Positions 8,070-15,659 of a stretch of 64,000 nt of DNA are shown piece after piece. This stretch comes from Brevibacterium aurantiacum (GTDB lineage Bacteria; Actinomycetota; Actinomycetes; Actinomycetales; Brevibacteriaceae): contig NZ_FXZB01000003.1 of assembly GCF_900169065.1 (NCBI RefSeq), forward strand, positions 1 to 64,000, written 5' to 3'. Position 1 is the first letter of the stretch. The number at the start of each line of letters is the position of its first letter. Under the pieces are notes generated by a model. The model had not been told where the DNA came from and searched no databases. It saw nothing but the letters and a program-made list of their open reading frames with translations. Both the position numbers and the translations under genes were made by a program.

Positions 8070-8935
8070 GGGTACGAGTAGACATTGAAGCGGCCCCTGC
8101 GGTTGAAGCCGATGACGCTGACCCCCAGGCTCTTGCCATGGTCGACGGCGAGCGCCGAGGGTGCGCTGACGGCCGACATCATCGGGATGCCTGCCATCGC
8201 TGACTTCTGCACGAGTTCGAATGAGGCCCGGGCGGAGACCTGGAGGACTGTGCGGTTCAGCGGCAGCCCCCGATTAGCCATGGCCCAACCGATGACCTTG
8301 TCCACAGCGTTGTGGCGGCCGACGTCTTCGCGTCCGATGAGGAGTTCGGGTTCAGCAGCAGGGTCGTCGCCGACGGCGAAGAGCGCGGCGGCGTGGACTC
8401 CCCCGGTCTTGTCGAAGACTTCCTGCTGGGTGCGCAGACGATCCGGCAGCTCACCGATCCGGGCGGCCGAGAGCAGCTGCGGGAATCGGAACTCCTCGTC
8501 GAGGTCGACCGGGAACGACGCCGGGATCAGAGGATAGGCGGAGGTCTTCGTCACCGCGTCGATCGCCGCGGTTCCACAGATCCCACACGAGGACGAGGTG
8601 TAGACGGATCGGGCGGGGGCCGCCTCGGCGCTCCAGATTCCGGGTCGCAGGCGCACTTTGGCGACGTTGTAGTTCCGGGACCCGTCGGGGGCGAGCCCGG
8701 CGGAGAAGTCGATCTCTTCGATGTCGTCCATCGAGGTGATGACCGCCTCGGACAGCAGATAGCCGGCGATGAGCTCGACGTCATTGCCGGGTGTGCGCAT
8801 CGTGACGGAGAACTGCTCGCCGTTGAGTTGAATCTCCAGCGGCTCCTCGCCGGCTAAGGAGTCCGGCCCCGCGGAGATCTCACCGGTGGCGTCGAATTTA
8901 TGGACCCGGGCACGGACGGCTCTGCGCTGCACCAT
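8054..8935 (-). CDS. fdhD: formate dehydrogenase accessory sulfurtransferase FdhD
   Basis: FdhD carries sulfur from a cysteine desulfurase to the molybdenum cofactor of formate dehydrogenases. The 293-residue protein has GEEPLEIQLNG near residue 30, RTPGNDVELIAGYLLSE, the sulfur-carrying SSSCGICG motif, TGGVHAAALF, REDVGRHNAVDKVIG and the closing GFNRRGRFNVYSYPERV. All are conserved FdhD blocks in the right order. ATG 8933-8935 is only five bases after the stop of the mogA/moaB gene, so the two are probably co-transcribed. No formate dehydrogenase subunit is in the window. The gene end overlaps a tandem repeat. Confidence 0.95.
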   Translation of the reverse strand: MVQRRAVRARVHKFDATGEISAGPDSLAGEEPLEIQLNGEQFSVTMRTPGNDVELIAGYLLSEAVITSMDDIEEIDFSAGLAPDGSRNYNVAKVRLRPGIWSAEAAPARSVYTSSSCGICGTAAIDAVTKTSAYPLIPASFPVDLDEEFRFPQLLSAARIGELPDRLRTQQEVFDKTGGVHAAALFAVGDDPAAEPELLIGREDVGRHNAVDKVIGWAMANRGLPLNRTVLQVSARASFELVQKSAMAGIPMMSAVSAPSALAVDHGKSLGVSVIGFNRRGRFNVYSYPERVA

Positions 8936-8940
8936 GCCGA

Positions 8941-9546
8941 TCAGACCCGTGGTCCGTGGTCGGTGGTGTCCTCGATCGAGGTCTGGATGTGTTCGAGGAG
9001 GTCGTCGATGACGGTGATGCCGTCCTTGACCCCGCCCTTCGACCCGGGGAAGTTGATGACGAAGCTGCGGCCACGTACCCCGGCGACCCCACGGCTCATC
9101 ACCGCCGAGGTGGTCGATTCGAGTCCTTTGCGCCACATCGCGTACACGAGTCCCGGGGACTGTCGTTCGAGGAGTTCGGCGGTGAATTCCGGGGTGCGGT
9201 CATCGGGGGCCAGACCTGTGCCGCCGCTGGTGACGATGATGCGAGGGCGTTCGTCTTCCGGGGTGTCGATGAGGAGGGCGCGCAAGGCTTGGCCGACGGG
9301 TTCGCCGTCGCGGACGACGATGGCATCGGGCGTCTCATAGCCGCGCGTGCGCAGCCAGTCGACGAGGATCGGGCCGGTCGTATCGGCCGCCTCTCCCCTG
9401 GCCGCCGAGGTGGAGGCGATGATGACGGCAGCAGACCGACCCGCGCCGAGGAGGTCATCGGCCTGGGATGTCGCCTGGGCTTGTGCTGCCCCATTCGTTT
9501 CACTGCTCACGATGCCATCGTACGTCGGACAGGAAGGTAGCTGCAT
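8941..9546 (-). CDS. molybdopterin adenylyltransferase, MogA/MoaB family
   Basis: It would activate molybdopterin by adenylylation during molybdenum cofactor synthesis. Visible family blocks: an early AAVIIASTSAARGE strand, IVTSGGTGLAPDD (the phosphate-binding SGGTG-x-x-x-D motif), PGLVYAMWRKGLE, MSRGVAGVRG and FVINFPGSKGGVKD near the end. Usual length is about 170, and this frame gives 201 because the N-terminus includes a poorly conserved Gln/Ala-rich stretch. A GTG start at 9508-9510 is equally plausible. It lies directly upstream of fdhD, consistent with shared use for molybdoenzymes. Confidence 0.9.
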   Translation of the reverse strand: MQLPSCPTYDGIVSSETNGAAQAQATSQADDLLGAGRSAAVIIASTSAARGEAADTTGPILVDWLRTRGYETPDAIVVRDGEPVGQALRALLIDTPEDERPRIIVTSGGTGLAPDDRTPEFTAELLERQSPGLVYAMWRKGLESTTSAVMSRGVAGVRGRSFVINFPGSKGGVKDGITVIDDLLEHIQTSIEDTTDHGPRV

Positions 9547-9630
9547 AGCGGTGACTTAGGTCAACGGTCTTTAACTGGCCCTTGAATTGCTCAGCGACTT
9601 GATGTCAGTCATCGTGCATATGATCTGCGT

Positions 9631-10575
9631 ATGCCATCAGACTCTAATGAAGCATTCGGTGATGAAGACGATCACCTCCTAGCCGGCACGAACTTCCTCA
9701 GACGAATTGGTCACAATATTGACAAGACCTTGACCGCCTCAGCAGGACTGGACGAGGACGGCCACCCACAGGTGCTTGTGATCGGGTTCAACAATATCCA
9801 GCTAGTCAACGAGAAGGGGAAAGTTGTCCTGGACGTGGGAAGCCGAAATATCCGTGCGCTACGGTCGGTAAACACGGGCGGTCTTCAACTGTGCACCACA
9901 ACCAATGTCGCAACGGAGAACTTCCGGACCAGGTGGCCCCACTACATATCCGTGGAAGATGCGCAGTACCTCGAAAACCTCTGGCTCGACCTCTTCCCCC
10001 TCAATCATGCTGGACCACAACTGAACTCACTTCCATGGCGAGAAGAGGAGTACGCATACTATGTGGGCCGCGTCGTAACGGAGGCCGCCAAGTGCGACGT
10101 CGCACTCGCTGGGTTGGCGACGACGGCGTACCTCATCCTCGGCCGTTCGCCGGAAAAGATACACGGGCAAAGCGGAAAGGCACTAAAGGATAAGCTCACC
10201 GAGATCGGCGAGCACTGCAAGAGCCCGATTTTCAGCAAGCTCGGGGAAAGATACTACGCTTGGTACGACAAGCGGAATTTTGCCACTCATGGCATCAGAG
10301 GCACTGGAGCCGACGGCCATCCGACCGGTCAGGTCTTCAAACACAAAAAAGGAACGCAGCCCTCGGAGGTGTACACCGAGGTCGACGACCAAGATTTTCA
10401 GCAGCTCGCATTGATATGGCGGGCCTTCTACGACCTCAATCACGACGCGTTCGAAATCAGCTTTCACCTTGGCTTCTACAACTCGCATACTGAATCAGGA
10501 ACGCCAGAAGAGTTCATTGGACGGACTCCCTTGTCCTCCACAGGAACTCCTGACAGCCAGATGCCATGGCAATGA
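9631..10575 (+). CDS. PH-like plus HEPN domain protein, candidate defence RNase
   Basis: I do not know a named family for this 314-residue protein. Residues about 47-121 alternate short strands and end in a helix (VEDAQYLENLWLDLF), like bacterial PH-like domains. Residues about 138-285 form helices, and the second block ends WYDKRNFATHG, a textbook HEPN motif R-N-x3-H (R215, H220). HEPN proteins are commonly metal-free RNases of toxin, abortive-infection and CRISPR systems, so an RNA-cutting role is an inference. It stands alone between mogA/moaB and a MarR gene. Its base composition is visibly less GC-rich than its neighbours, suggesting transfer. No antitoxin-like partner is adjacent. Confidence 0.65.
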   Translation: MPSDSNEAFGDEDDHLLAGTNFLRRIGHNIDKTLTASAGLDEDGHPQVLVIGFNNIQLVNEKGKVVLDVGSRNIRALRSVNTGGLQLCTTTNVATENFRTRWPHYISVEDAQYLENLWLDLFPLNHAGPQLNSLPWREEEYAYYVGRVVTEAAKCDVALAGLATTAYLILGRSPEKIHGQSGKALKDKLTEIGEHCKSPIFSKLGERYYAWYDKRNFATHGIRGTGADGHPTGQVFKHKKGTQPSEVYTEVDDQDFQQLALIWRAFYDLNHDAFEISFHLGFYNSHTESGTPEEFIGRTPLSSTGTPDSQMPWQ

Positions 10576-10685
10576 TATTCACGTCTGCGACTGCCTCGTT
10601 CTTACAACTCTTTCCTATCGGTGGCTAGGTGATGACCTCAGCACATACCCAGTAAAGTAGAGACACCCCGCAGGGAGGAGGCGCG

Positions 10686-11135
10686 ATGGAGGATCTGTCG
10701 CTGAGCACGCTGGTCTGGCTGCGCATGGTGCGCTTCGTCGAGAACAGCAATCAGCTGTCCAATGACCATCTGCGGCAGTTCGATCTCACCCTGGCCCAAT
10801 TCGAAGCGCTGGCCCATATCCGCAATTTTCAGCCGATCACGCAGACCGACCTGGCCCGTGGTCTCACCGTCACGGGAGGTGGCATCTCCAGAATGCTCTC
10901 CCGTCTCGAATCCGAGGGGCTCATCTCGAGGCAGCAGGATTGGAAGACCAAGCACATCTCGCTGACCGACAAGGGCACCGAGCTCCTCGAGCGGGCCTAT
11001 CCTTCCCAGCTTGAGCAGCAGGCTTCACTCTTCGACGAGGTCCTCGATGAGGACGAGAAGACGCAGCTGCATGCGCTGATGAAGAAGCTCTACGAGCACA
11101 GCATCACCCGTCGCGAGGACGATTCGCAGTCCTAG
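10686..11135 (+). CDS. MarR-family transcriptional regulator
   Basis: The 149-residue protein has the MarR winged-helix layout: TLAQFEALAHI, TQTDLARGLTVTGGGISRMLSRLESEGLISR (recognition helix and start of the wing) and LTDKGTELLERA. It is preceded by GGGAGGAGGCGCG, a strong ribosome binding site. It lies 60 bp upstream of a flavin-dependent monooxygenase in the same direction and probably controls it, as MarR proteins often respond to the aromatic or oxidising substrate of the adjacent oxygenase. The ligand is unknown. Confidence 0.9.
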   Translation: MEDLSLSTLVWLRMVRFVENSNQLSNDHLRQFDLTLAQFEALAHIRNFQPITQTDLARGLTVTGGGISRMLSRLESEGLISRQQDWKTKHISLTDKGTELLERAYPSQLEQQASLFDEVLDEDEKTQLHALMKKLYEHSITRREDDSQS

Positions 11136-11159
11136 GGAATATTTCTCCGGCACTATCAG

Positions 11160-11190
11160 TTGACATGGCAAATGACATTTCACTGAGGAG
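11160..11190 (+). promoter_or_regulatory. intergenic promoter/operator before LLM monooxygenase
   Basis: The 60-bp gap contains TTGACA at 11160-11165 and a direct repeat of TGACAT (11161-11166 and 11173-11178) spaced 12 bp apart. A GAGGAG ribosome binding site at 11185-11190 precedes a TTG start. The repeat is a plausible MarR site, by position only. Confidence 0.35.
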
Positions 11191-11195
11191 AGAAA

Positions 11196-12383
11196 TTGAG
11201 CGAAACCACCGGCCAGACTGCACCTCCTGAGCAGACAGCGCCCACTGAGCAGGCCCAAGCCACGAACATGATGGATCACCTCGGATTCACCTCCGGTCAG
11301 GGACTGCAGTTCGGGATGTACAGCCTCGGCGATCATCTGCCGAATCCGGCCGACGGGTCCAGGGTGGACGCCGGCGAGCGCATCCGCGAATTCATCGGCT
11401 ACGCCCAGGCGGCCGAGGATGCCGGCTTCGATTTCTTCAGCGTCGGTGAGAGCCATCAGGAGTACTTCGCCTCGCAGGCCCATGCCGTCATCCTCGGCGC
11501 GATCGCCCAGGCCACAAGCACGATTCGCATCGGCAGTACCTCGACGATCCTGAGCACCTCGGATCCGGTGCGCGTGTTCGAGAACTTCTCCACCATCGAT
11601 CACATCTCAAACGGTCGCGCCGAACTCGTCGCCGGCCGCGCCTCCCGGATCGGCCTGTTCGAACTCCTCGGCTACGACCTGCGTGACTACGAAGAGCTGT
11701 TCGAGGAGAAGTTCGAGCTGCTGGGCCGGATCAATCGGGAGCAGCGGGTGACCTGGAGCGGGAAGTTCCGCGCCCCGCTCAACAGCGCCGAGGTGCTCCC
11801 CCGTCCCGCACAGGACCCGCTGCCGATCTGGCGGGCCGTGGGCGGCGCCCCGACAAGTGCGATCAAGGCGGGCCTGGCCGGAGTGCCCATGGTCATGGCC
11901 CACCTGGGCGGGACCACCTCGTCGTTCAAGCCGACGGTCGATGCCTACCGGGAAGCGGCACGTCACCGGGGCTTCGATCCCGCCACCCTGCCGATCGCGA
12001 ACGCCGGATTCCTCCATGTCGCCGAAACCTCGCAGGAGGCGCTGCGCGGGCTCTACCCGCACATCAATGAGGGGATGAAGCGCTCGAATGGGCAGGGCAT
12101 GCCCAAACAGCTCTTCGCCCAGGCCGTTGACCCGCACAGCATCGTCAACCTCGGCAGCCCGCAGCAGATCGTGGAGAAGGTCCTGCACCAGCACGAGGTC
12201 TTCGGTCATCAGCGCTACCTCGGTCAGATCGACTTCGGCGGCATGCCCTACGAGAAGGTGATGAAGCAGATCGAGATCCTCGGCTCTGAGGTCATTCCCG
12301 CCGTGAAGAAGTACACGGTCTCGTCGACTCCCCAGGCCACCTCGGCGATGAATGCGAACACAGCCGAGGAGGTTGCCCGATGA
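11196..12383 (+). CDS. LLM-class flavin-dependent monooxygenase
   Basis: Luciferase-like (bacterial TIM-barrel) monooxygenase that would use reduced FMN from its partner reductase. Typical blocks: FGMYSLGD at strand 1, AAEDAGFDFFSVGESHQEYFASQA, IRIGSTSTILSTSDPVRVFENFSTIDHISNGRAEL and GRASRIGLFELLGYDL, then a C-terminal IVEKVLHQHEVFGHQRYLGQIDFGG segment. The length of 395 is normal; the first ~25 residues are Pro/Gln/Thr-rich and probably disordered. It starts at TTG 11196-11198, five bases after GAGGAG. It overlaps the next gene by 4 bp, so the pair is translationally coupled. Substrate unknown. Confidence 0.9.
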   Translation: MSETTGQTAPPEQTAPTEQAQATNMMDHLGFTSGQGLQFGMYSLGDHLPNPADGSRVDAGERIREFIGYAQAAEDAGFDFFSVGESHQEYFASQAHAVILGAIAQATSTIRIGSTSTILSTSDPVRVFENFSTIDHISNGRAELVAGRASRIGLFELLGYDLRDYEELFEEKFELLGRINREQRVTWSGKFRAPLNSAEVLPRPAQDPLPIWRAVGGAPTSAIKAGLAGVPMVMAHLGGTTSSFKPTVDAYREAARHRGFDPATLPIANAGFLHVAETSQEALRGLYPHINEGMKRSNGQGMPKQLFAQAVDPHSIVNLGSPQQIVEKVLHQHEVFGHQRYLGQIDFGGMPYEKVMKQIEILGSEVIPAVKKYTVSSTPQATSAMNANTAEEVAR

Positions 12384-12946
12384 AGCTCGTCGCTCTATCC
12401 GGTTCGAACGTAGGCACGAAGACGCGCACGGTCATGGAACACCTCACCCAGACGGTGATGGTCCAGGACCCAAACGTCGAGGCCACACTCATCGACCTCG
12501 CCGAGGTCGACATGGTCTTCAGCGACGGCCGCAACTTCACCGAATACACCGGCGATACCGGTCGCGTGACCCGGGCTCTCATGGACGCTGATGTGATCAT
12601 CATCGGCACCCCGATCTTCCAAGCCTCGATACCGGCGACTTTGAAGAACATCTTCGACCTGCTGCCGGTCAATGCCTTCCGGGACAAGGTCGTGGCCATG
12701 GTCGCGACCGCGGGTTCGGCCAAGCACTATATGGTTCCCCAACAGCAGCTGCAGCCGATCTTGACCTATATGAAGGCGCAGGTCGTCCAGCCCTATGTGT
12801 TCATCGAGGAGAAGGACCTGCTGCGGGGCCAGATCGTCAACAACGATGTCATCGCGCGCCTCGACCGGCTCGTCGAGGACACTCTCGTGCTCACGCAGAC
12901 CTATGCCTCGATCCGGGAGGCCAAGGACGCCGCCTACGGGTTCTGA
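12380..12946 (+). CDS. NAD(P)H-dependent FMN reductase
   Basis: Flavodoxin-like reductase, probably supplying FMNH2 to the upstream monooxygenase. It begins MKLVALSGSNVGTKTRT (the SGS phosphate-binding loop). It then has DADVIIIGTPIFQASIPATLKNIFDLLP, the conserved TPiYxaSxxxxLKxxxD motif of this family, followed by FRDKVVAMVATAG. The ATG overlaps the monooxygenase stop (ATGA), so the two enzymes are likely made in fixed ratio. Confidence 0.9.
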   Translation: MKLVALSGSNVGTKTRTVMEHLTQTVMVQDPNVEATLIDLAEVDMVFSDGRNFTEYTGDTGRVTRALMDADVIIIGTPIFQASIPATLKNIFDLLPVNAFRDKVVAMVATAGSAKHYMVPQQQLQPILTYMKAQVVQPYVFIEEKDLLRGQIVNNDVIARLDRLVEDTLVLTQTYASIREAKDAAYGF

Positions 12947-13018
12947 GCGCTCGCGATTGTCCCAGACGACAAGTGAGGCTGTTGCCAGGGTTCTGCCAAA
13001 CGCGGCGAATACTCTGTA

Positions 13019-13032
13019 GTTGCAATTTCAAC
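13019..13032. promoter_or_regulatory. 14-bp palindrome before doxX-like gene
   Basis: GTTGCAATTTCAAC reads GTTGnAATTnCAAC on both strands, apart from the paired N positions. It lies 18 bp before the GTG start of the DoxX gene, where a repressor would block transcription. The regulator is not identified. Confidence 0.4.
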
Positions 13033-13049
13033 CAACTTTGGAGATCGCT

Positions 13050-13514
13050 GTGTACGCCACGACTGGATTCCCGACCATCGCCCGCGACATCATCACCGTC
13101 TTCGCCCGGATCACCCTCGGCGTCATCTTCATTGCCCACGGCTGGCAGAAGTTCAATGAGTGGACCGTCTCGGGTACCTCGCAGTCCTTCGCTCAGATGG
13201 GTGTGCCGCTGCCAGACATTGCGGCACCGTTCGCGACCTTCGTCGAGCTCATCGGCGGAGCGCTGCTCATCCTCGGCGCTCTGACTCCCATCGTCGGCAT
13301 CCTGCTGGCCGCCAACCTCATCGGCGCATTGGTCATCGTCCACCTCACCCCTGTGCCGTTCGTCGATCAGGGCGGCTGGGAACTTGTCGCCGCTCTGGCC
13401 GCAGGCGCTCTGCTGCTGGCTGCCACGGGTCCGGGCCGCTTCAGCGTCGACCGGTTCCTATTCAAGGGGAAGACGGCTGCGCTTCGAAGCGACGTCGATA
13501 CTCCGACGGCGTGA
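13050..13514 (+). CDS. DoxX family membrane protein
   Basis: Four-span membrane protein of the DoxX family, linked in other actinobacteria to thiosulfate/sulfide metabolism and oxidant sensing. It has RITLGVIFIAHGWQKF in TM1, VELIGGALLILGALTPIVGILLAANLIGALVIVH across TM2-3, and ELVAALAAGALLLAATGPGRFSVD at the end, which is the DoxX pattern. GTG 13050 is chosen because TTTGGAG lies 6-7 bp before it. The 3' end overlaps the convergent GlxA-type gene by 53 bp. Its leader shares AACTTTGGAG with the cysteine hydrolase gene on the far side of that regulator. Confidence 0.85.
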   Translation: MYATTGFPTIARDIITVFARITLGVIFIAHGWQKFNEWTVSGTSQSFAQMGVPLPDIAAPFATFVELIGGALLILGALTPIVGILLAANLIGALVIVHLTPVPFVDQGGWELVAALAAGALLLAATGPGRFSVDRFLFKGKTAALRSDVDTPTA

Positions 13515-14418
13515 CATTGAACGCGGCAGCGAAGTTCTGCCGCAGCGTGACCACGCTGCCGAAGCCGCAATTCACGGCGATCTGATCGATCGACAGGCTC
13601 GTAGCCTCCAGTGCCCGCCTGGCCTCATCGAGGCGGCGCATCCGCACCCATGAAGCAGGTGTCGCCCCAGTCGATGCCCGAAAGGTGCGGATGAAGGTCC
13701 GCAGGCTCATATGTGCGACCTCGGCCAATCTCTCGACCGACAGGTCTTCGTCCAGGTGGTACGCCGCCCAATCGAGCACCGCCGAGATCGAATCATCATC
13801 GGCACGCTCAGGCAATGGTCGCTGGATGTACTGCGCCTGCCCACCGTCGCGATGCGGAGCAATGACCAGACTGCGCGCCACCTGGTTGGCCGCGGCGGCA
13901 CCCAGTCGAGTCCGGACCATGTGCAGACAGGCATCCAGCGCCGAGGCGGTGCCAGCCGAGGTGATGACATCGCCGTGATCGATGTAGAGAACCGAATCAT
14001 CGATCTCCAGATCCGGATGCCGAGCCGTGAGCTGGTCGAACCCTTGCCAGTGCGTCACCGCCTTGCGGCCGGCGAGCAGACCAGCATCCGCGATGGGGAA
14101 CGTGCCCAGGCACAGTCCGGCAATGGAAGCACCCCGGTCATGGCTGGCAACCAGCAGCTCTCGCAGGGGTTGCCCAGCCGGGCGACCATCGTCGTACCAG
14201 GACGGGACCACGACCACCTCGGCGCCGGATGCCGCTTCCGGCCCACTCACCCCGGTGATCTGGTATCCCTCCGCCGTCGTGATCGGCTCGGCGTCGTCGG
14301 AGAACAGAATCGTCTCCCACGTGGCGAGGCCTTGGCGGGCAACCTCATCGAAGACCATCTGCGGCACGGACAGGTGGAACATGGTGATGCCGGTGAAGGC
14401 GTAGATGGCGATGCGCAC
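13462..14418 (-). CDS. GlxA-type AraC-family regulator with DJ-1/PfpI domain
   Basis: 318 residues. The N-terminal half is a class I glutamine-amidotransferase-like (DJ-1/PfpI) domain with the nucleophile elbow SIAGLCLGTFPIADAGLLAGRKAVTHW. The C-terminal half carries two AraC helix-turn-helices: LSVERLAEVAHMSLRTFIRTFRASTGATPASWV and IDQIAVNCGFGSVVTLRQNFAAAFNVTPSEYRRRF. GTG 14416-14418 has GGAGGAG seven bases before it. It lies between doxX (convergent, overlapping) and the cysteine hydrolase (divergent), both plausible targets. An inverted repeat in the divergent gap may be its site. Confidence 0.9.
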   Translation of the reverse strand: MRIAIYAFTGITMFHLSVPQMVFDEVARQGLATWETILFSDDAEPITTAEGYQITGVSGPEAASGAEVVVVPSWYDDGRPAGQPLRELLVASHDRGASIAGLCLGTFPIADAGLLAGRKAVTHWQGFDQLTARHPDLEIDDSVLYIDHGDVITSAGTASALDACLHMVRTRLGAAAANQVARSLVIAPHRDGGQAQYIQRPLPERADDDSISAVLDWAAYHLDEDLSVERLAEVAHMSLRTFIRTFRASTGATPASWVRMRRLDEARRALEATSLSIDQIAVNCGFGSVVTLRQNFAAAFNVTPSEYRRRFEAQPSSP

Positions 14419-14453
14419 GGCAGGCTCCTCCCGATGACTGCTTACTGATTGGC

Positions 14454-14477
14454 TGGAATCAGTTTGGCGTAATTCCA
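14454..14477. promoter_or_regulatory. inverted repeat in the GlxA / hydrolase divergent gap
   Basis: TGGAAT (14454-14459) and ATTCCA (14472-14477) form a perfect inverted repeat with a 12-bp spacer, between the divergent regulator and the cysteine hydrolase. Its position fits an autoregulatory operator. No -10/-35 pair is clear. Confidence 0.35.
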
Positions 14478-14587
14478 TCGTAGATGAGCATTTATGCTGC
14501 TGGCAGCCCTCGGTCGGCTCTTGCACACTGGAGATGTGCCGCGGATTCGCGCCACTTCTTCACTCATCACAACTTTGGAGCTTCGCT

Positions 14588-15226
14588 ATGCCTACCGCGC
14601 GCCGTGCCCTTGTCCTCGTCGATGTGCAGCAGCAGTACTTCGACGGCCCGCTGGAGATCCAGTACCCGAGCCATGACCAGTCACTGCCGAAGATCACTGC
14701 GGCCATCGACGCCGCGGTTGCCGCGGACATCCCCGTCGCCGTCATTCAGCACACCATGGGCACTGAGTCGCCCGTGTTCAATCCGAACGAGCCCGGTTTC
14801 GCACTCCACCCCGAGGTCGCACAGCGCCAGACTGATTCCTGGAAGTCAGTGGTCAAGGAGTACGGCTCCGTCTATGCCGACACCGACCTGGAATCATGGC
14901 TGCGCGAGAAAGACGTCGACACCGTGACGCTGGTCGGGTACATGACGAACAACTGCATCCTCTCCTCAGCGGCGAGTGCCGAGGTGCTTGGCTTCACCAC
15001 GGAAGTGCTCTCGGACGCGACCGGTGCTATCAACATCGCCAATGATGCCGGCTTCGCCGATGCCAAGACCGTGCATACAACCCTGATGGCGGTTCTGCAT
15101 TCGAACTGGGCCGCCGTGGCGACGACTGATGCCTGGAGCCAAGCGCTCAGTGCTCAGGAGCCTCTGCCGAAGGGAGACCTGGGCAGCTCGGCCGTCACCG
15201 GTGCGCAGAAGGCAGGGCAGAGCTGA
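14588..15226 (+). CDS. isochorismatase-family cysteine hydrolase
   Basis: 212 residues with the isochorismatase-like fold: RRALVLVDVQQQYFDG (catalytic Asp, D12), IPVAVIQHTMG, SWKSVVKEYGSVYADTDLESWL (the region of the catalytic Lys) and TLVGYMTNNCILSSAASAEVLGF, with the nucleophilic Cys. Members hydrolyse amide bonds of nicotinamide-like or carbamoyl compounds; the substrate is unknown here. ATG 14588 follows AACTTTGGAG by seven bases. It is divergent from the GlxA-type gene, which likely controls it. Confidence 0.85.
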   Translation: MPTARRALVLVDVQQQYFDGPLEIQYPSHDQSLPKITAAIDAAVAADIPVAVIQHTMGTESPVFNPNEPGFALHPEVAQRQTDSWKSVVKEYGSVYADTDLESWLREKDVDTVTLVGYMTNNCILSSAASAEVLGFTTEVLSDATGAINIANDAGFADAKTVHTTLMAVLHSNWAAVATTDAWSQALSAQEPLPKGDLGSSAVTGAQKAGQS

Positions 15227-15227
15227 G

Positions 15228-15659
15228 CTATGACTGCAGGCGGCTCAGCAGGTCCTTGACGCGTTCGCTGATGTCATCGCGGACCAAACGCATGCGCTCG
15301 ATTCCGTCAATGCCGCGCTCAGAAGGTTCGTCGGTGTCCCAGGTCTCGAGCCTGGTTCCGTCGGGCGCGTGCACTTTCGCTTCTCGCCCCAAGGTGACGA
15401 CGACATCGGCTGCTTCCAGATCGGCTGGGGTGACCGGCTTCGGGCTTCCTTCGCTGATGTCGATGCCCAATTCGGCCAGAGAATCCACCGAAAGCTGATT
15501 GAGCGAGGTGCCGGGCTTGGTGCCGCCGGAGGCGACATCGACCGAGTCGCCGGCGATGTTGTTCATGAGGCCGGCGGCCATCTGTGATTTTCCGCCGTTC
15601 TTCACACAGACGAAGAGGACGTGAGGTGGTGTTTTCATCGTGTCTCCCGGTGAGTTCAT
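15228..15659 (-). CDS. arsC: arsenate reductase, mycothiol-type ArsC-like
   Basis: Low-molecular-weight phosphatase fold: VLFVCVKNGGKSQMAAGLM carries the nucleophilic Cys (C18) in a C-x5-(K)S loop. The Lys replacing the usual Arg, and the NGGKS sequence, resemble the arsenate-mycothiol transferases of Corynebacterium (ArC1-type); that match is recalled, not computed. It is the last gene of the ars operon. The ATG at 15657-15659 overlaps the flavoprotein stop (ATGA). A second ATG at 15636-15638 has GGGAGA before it and could be the main start. Confidence 0.8.
   Translation of the reverse strand: MNSPGDTMKTPPHVLFVCVKNGGKSQMAAGLMNNIAGDSVDVASGGTKPGTSLNQLSVDSLAELGIDISEGSPKPVTPADLEAADVVVTLGREAKVHAPDGTRLETWDTDEPSERGIDGIERMRLVRDDISERVKDLLSRLQS

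Noticed and set aside
9546..10690. An antitoxin or second gene beside the HEPN protein
   Set aside because: I looked for a MNT-type nucleotidyltransferase or other small partner on both strands and found none, so no toxin-antitoxin pair is claimed.
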